This document shows, piece by piece, positions 61,050-64,000 of a stretch of DNA of 64,000 nucleotides (the first letter of the stretch is position 1; each line of letters begins with the position of its first letter). Both the position numbers and the translations under genes were made by a program. The stretch comes from an uncultured Clostridia bacterium (GTDB taxonomy: Bacteria; Bacillota; Clostridia; Oscillospirales; Oscillospiraceae). The stretch lies in contig CANSSG010000012.1 in the NCBI GenBank assembly GCA_947649615.1, positions 1 to 64,000 of the forward strand, read 5' to 3'. Below the pieces are notes generated by a model. It made no database searches. It saw only the letters and a list, made by a program, of their open reading frames with translations, and had not been told where the DNA came from.

Positions 61050-63176
61050 TCAATCTCCTCCCTTCCAATACGCCTGGACCACGTAATAGCTTTCCTTCAG
61101 CCGCTCCCGAAACGCCAGGCTCTTCCAGCCCTTGACCCGCAAGGCCTCCATGAAAACCTCATCCGTCTCGCCGTCCCGGGCCGCCCCGATCCACAGCTCC
61201 CGGATTTGTCTGAACTCTACGCCATAATGCTGGTAGTAGTCCCGGTGAACCATCATGGAGGAGGGCGACCCCACATTCAGCAGCAGCCAGGGAAGGCGGA
61301 TTTCCACACAGCCATCCCCAAAGCAGAAGTCCGCCAAGGAGTTATAGTCCGGTGACTGGCTGTCCCCGTTTCCATGGACAAGCTTCCCGGTTTCCCATAC
61401 CCCCAAGCGTTGGATGGCTCTGTTCTCCGGGGTCAGCGCATCCACCAGCAGGGGGTTCTGCACCGCCATGCCCAGCGGGACAAACCTGGCGCTGTCCTGT
61501 TCCGGAATGTCCAAGAAAGGATCGACTCCCTCGGTTTCATACTGGAACCGCTCCCGCAGCGGGTTCCAGCGTTCCTGCACCAGCAGGCGGCTGTTGTCCG
61601 TTCCATCCAGGCAGAGCAAAAAGTCCGCCTCCCGCTGGAAGGCCAGGGCGGGGCTGGCGCAGGAGCGGCTTCCCACCTCGGCGGAGACATCCAGCGGCAG
61701 ATAGACCGCCTCCTCCCGGCTTACGCCTTCCAGGAGCAGGTAAAGCCCCTCCGCGTCATAGCGGGCGGAGAGCCGCAGCCCGTCCCGTTCCAGCAAAAGG
61801 TCTGCCTCCGTCCATTCGGCGGCATTCCCGTCCAGAACACAAACCGTCTCATTTCCCGGCTCGAAGGCCATCAGGCCATAGCTCTGATTCGCCGTCTGCA
61901 AATCATGCCACAGGTAATGCTCCGTAGGGACTGCGGCAAAGGCGGTGTTCCAGCTTCTCCGGTCCCACTCATCCTGCCAGGTGGAGATAAATCCCCCGGC
62001 CCAGCCACCGGTCTCCAGGGCTTGGCTGGCTTCCACCAAGCGCCGCCCCTGTTCCTTCTCGCTCAGGGGAGGCTGGTTTTGCACAACCGCGCCCCGGCTG
62101 GTGGAAAAGCCGTAGCCCGCCGCCAGCACCGGCATGGTGTGATACCGGCCCATCAGTTCCAGGTAGCCGCCGTAGGGCTGATTGACGGGCAGCCCTGCCA
62201 GGAGGGGGGCGATGTCCTGTTTTTGGCCGGAGGAAAGATACGCCGTAAAGTTGCCGCAGAAGTCATAGAGCCGGTAGGCGGCAAAACGCCCCGCCTTCAT
62301 GGCGGGCAGGGGCGCCACATGCTCCGGGTTTGTCTGCGCATGCTTTTCCAGCTGGCGGGCGTAGACCTCCTCATATTCCAGAAAGTCGCAGGAGGGGTCG
62401 CAGATAAATCCGACGGGCCGCTGCGCGCTGTATTTATCCGTCTCATAGGCGGTGATTTCGTCCATAATCCGGGCCATTGCCGCCTCGAAGGGCGTGGCCT
62501 CCGCCGTTGTCTGAAAGTAGGCGCCTTGGTAAACGCCGGAACGGATGGCGCTGTGGTCCGTATAGGAGATGGTGTCTGCATACCATTCCGTCCCAATCAG
62601 AAACCCGGCCACCCAAGGGGAGACATCCCGCCGGTAGACCCCGCCGCTCCGGGTTCCCGCAGCCGGGAGGTCCTTCCGCCCGTGGATAATGTCCACCAGG
62701 GATTTGCCGTCCTCCAGCAGGGAATCCAGGAAGCTGGAGGTATAAGCGTCCTTGGAGCCGTTCCCCACCGCATCGTCGACGCTGGCCCCCTGAAGCAGAT
62801 ACAGGGTCCGGTCGTGGCTGGTGTTGTATGTATAGAGGGCATTGTAAAAATCATCGTTCATTATATTGGCGGCCCGGACGGCGTTGGCCCCCATGTCCCC
62901 AATGGCCTCAAACCAGCGAAGGTAGTCGTCTTCCCCCGCGTCATAGGCGGTGGCATAGTGTCCCGGCAGGCTGGCGGACACGTCTACCCCCCGCAGAACC
63001 AGCGGGATATAGTCCTGTCCGGTCCAGGCCTGGAACGCGGTTCCTTCCGCCCGGAAGGGAACGTCCACCTCGCCGCGTTCCCCAAAGCGCAGATAATAAC
63101 CGCCATAAAATACCGCCCAATAGGACCCGATCCCAATGGCAAGCAGCAAAACAGCCGCCGCTACAAATCGTTTCAT
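61050..63176 (-). CDS. Secreted or anchored glycosidase-like protein of a polysaccharide locus
   Basis: A 708-aa protein with an N-terminal membrane helix (MKRFVAAAVLLLAIGIGSYWAVFY) and an outside domain. That domain opens like a clan GH-A barrel (PLVLRGVDVSASLPG, YLRWFEAIGDMGANAVR) and closes with GFISTWQDEWDRRSW. The C-terminal 250 residues look like a beta-sandwich of CBM9/DOMON type (DGNAAEWTEADLLLERDG). A role in trimming or handling the exported polymer is inferred from context. I cannot assign a family with certainty. It lies 12 nt after the CotH-like gene. Confidence 0.78.
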   Translation of the reverse strand: MKRFVAAAVLLLAIGIGSYWAVFYGGYYLRFGERGEVDVPFRAEGTAFQAWTGQDYIPLVLRGVDVSASLPGHYATAYDAGEDDYLRWFEAIGDMGANAVRAANIMNDDFYNALYTYNTSHDRTLYLLQGASVDDAVGNGSKDAYTSSFLDSLLEDGKSLVDIIHGRKDLPAAGTRSGGVYRRDVSPWVAGFLIGTEWYADTISYTDHSAIRSGVYQGAYFQTTAEATPFEAAMARIMDEITAYETDKYSAQRPVGFICDPSCDFLEYEEVYARQLEKHAQTNPEHVAPLPAMKAGRFAAYRLYDFCGNFTAYLSSGQKQDIAPLLAGLPVNQPYGGYLELMGRYHTMPVLAAGYGFSTSRGAVVQNQPPLSEKEQGRRLVEASQALETGGWAGGFISTWQDEWDRRSWNTAFAAVPTEHYLWHDLQTANQSYGLMAFEPGNETVCVLDGNAAEWTEADLLLERDGLRLSARYDAEGLYLLLEGVSREEAVYLPLDVSAEVGSRSCASPALAFQREADFLLCLDGTDNSRLLVQERWNPLRERFQYETEGVDPFLDIPEQDSARFVPLGMAVQNPLLVDALTPENRAIQRLGVWETGKLVHGNGDSQSPDYNSLADFCFGDGCVEIRLPWLLLNVGSPSSMMVHRDYYQHYGVEFRQIRELWIGAARDGETDEVFMEALRVKGWKSLAFRERLKESYYVVQAYWKGGD

Positions 63177-63188
63177 TTCGCTTCCCTC

Positions 63189-64000
63189 CTAACCCAGCAT
63201 CTGGTTGGCAAATCGGGAGGGGTGGCAGTACTGGCGCAGGGACTCAATATGCTCATCCATCCACCGGCCCCGGCCTATGATGTAGTCCATCATCCACGCT
63301 ACCGCCTCCTTATAGCTGGAGGGGTTGGCCTCTTGCAGGGTCTCACCGGTTGCCGGGTCAGGCCGCTGGCGCTCCCGGGAGCTGAGTTGCTCCGGGTCGA
63401 AGGTCCAGCCCCAAACAGAGAAGTTCCGGTCCACGGCTCTGCCCAGCCATGCTTCGATCTCCTTTTCATAGGCCACCAGACGGTCTTCGGAGAGGACGCC
63501 CCGGCGCAGCTGGCGGTAGCGGGAGATCACCTGCTCCACAAATTCCCTGTCCTGCGTCAGCTTGGCATACCAGCCCCGCTGGGAAAGCAGAAACTCCTGG
63601 CTGGAGATGGGCCGCAGGAAGTTGTCAAAGGCATTGTTGTAATCCCACACTGGGCCGATGGCCAGCTTTCCCCGGGCATCCCGGTAAAAGTAGGTGGACG
63701 CGCCAAAGGTGTCGTTAATGCCGAAAAACTCCATGAGGATGTAATAATTTACAAAGGACCCCATGTCCAGCTCCTGCTGCCAGCTGCCGGAGCCGTCCAG
63801 CATTTCTACAGAATATAGCATCCGCTCCGCTTCGTTGTAATCAGCCTGCACATATTCCCGCACCTGCCTGGTCTGATTTGCCACCCCTGGATATAACAGT
63901 TCCAGGTGCCTCCCCGGTTCCATCCGGTAGGAATAGTGGCTGAAGTTGTCCAGTACCTTCCCCGGATTGGTATAGGGCTCAATCCGAACCAGATAGCTCA
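63189..64000 (-). CDS. CotH kinase family protein, C-terminal part (start beyond window)
   Basis: The frame is open to the right edge, so the N-terminus is missing; 269 codons are visible. CotH-type features are QELDMGSFVNYYILMEFFG, then STYFYRDARGKLAIGPVWDYNNAFDN, which matches the conserved GPVWDxD block of the CotH kinase fold. CotH proteins phosphorylate spore-coat proteins or are surface-associated in polysaccharide loci. Here it heads (in the window) an operon with a processive glycosyltransferase, so a role in envelope polysaccharide assembly is more likely than in spore coat. Confidence 0.88.
   Translation of the reverse strand, partial: SYLVRIEPYTNPGKVLDNFSHYSYRMEPGRHLELLYPGVANQTRQVREYVQADYNEAERMLYSVEMLDGSGSWQQELDMGSFVNYYILMEFFGINDTFGASTYFYRDARGKLAIGPVWDYNNAFDNFLRPISSQEFLLSQRGWYAKLTQDREFVEQVISRYRQLRRGVLSEDRLVAYEKEIEAWLGRAVDRNFSVWGWTFDPEQLSSRERQRPDPATGETLQEANPSSYKEAVAWMMDYIIGRGRWMDEHIESLRQYCHPSRFANQMLG

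Noticed and set aside
61374-63818. Plus-strand open frame of 814 codons
   Set aside because: It is antisense to the glycosidase-like and CotH-like genes and has no recognisable domains or ribosome site.

Overview
The window is bacterial chromosomal DNA, mostly GC-rich, and reads as a Gram-positive member of the class Clostridia (Oscillospiraceae-like gut anaerobe). The pointers are strong AGGAGG ribosome-binding sites, lipoprotein signal peptides, S-layer-homology domains, NrdR, a ThyX-type thymidylate synthase, an oleate hydratase and several Opp-type ABC transporters. I see no rRNA, tRNA, CRISPR array, transposase or phage gene. The species assignment is an inference from gene content.

Layout. 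1-1.24 kb: 3' end of pnp. 1.3-8.4 kb (minus): a nucleoside-uptake operon (BMP-type lipoprotein, ATPase, two permeases) followed by an adenosine-deaminase-family enzyme and an enolase-superfamily enzyme. 8.7-18.1 kb: housekeeping and small genes, namely DUF1294, a tandem-domain ThyX, a small secreted Cys-rich protein with a lipoprotein, HxlR, DUF4177, metG, a metalloprotease and nrdR. A roughly 900-bp non-coding repeat region follows, then a lipoprotein barnase with its barstar. 18.2-20.2 kb: an AraC-type response regulator divergent from a ROK fructokinase. 20.3-29.8 kb (minus): an enlarged Opp-type transporter operon with several unusual insertions. 29.9-36.7 kb: an SLH-domain surface protein with an 18-bp tandem repeat, an M19 dipeptidase, an ECF sigma/RsiV-like pair and an oleate hydratase. 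36.9-42.2 kb (minus): two hybrid histidine kinases.

42.4-58.5 kb is the most distinctive metabolic region. An AT-rich stretch carries a PF04734 (ceramidase-like) protein divergent from an APH-fold kinase. The kinase is followed by a GH20 enzyme, a ROK repressor with a good operator candidate, a complete Opp-type importer and two more GH20 enzymes. None of the three GH20 proteins has a signal peptide. The locus therefore looks like an import-then-hydrolyse pathway for N-acetylhexosamine-containing oligosaccharides, with the APH-fold kinase as a candidate anomeric HexNAc kinase. 58.5-64 kb (minus) holds CotH kinase-like, glycosidase-like, HEAT-repeat and processive GT2 genes in one tight operon. 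This resembles an exopolysaccharide synthesis locus and runs off the right edge.

The items I rate most worth following are the membrane-tethered barnase with barstar, the GH20/importer/kinase locus, the CotH-GT2 operon, the ThyX whose two halves keep complementary active-site motifs, and the Opp operon whose ATPases carry a large coiled-coil insertion and a C-terminal membrane anchor.
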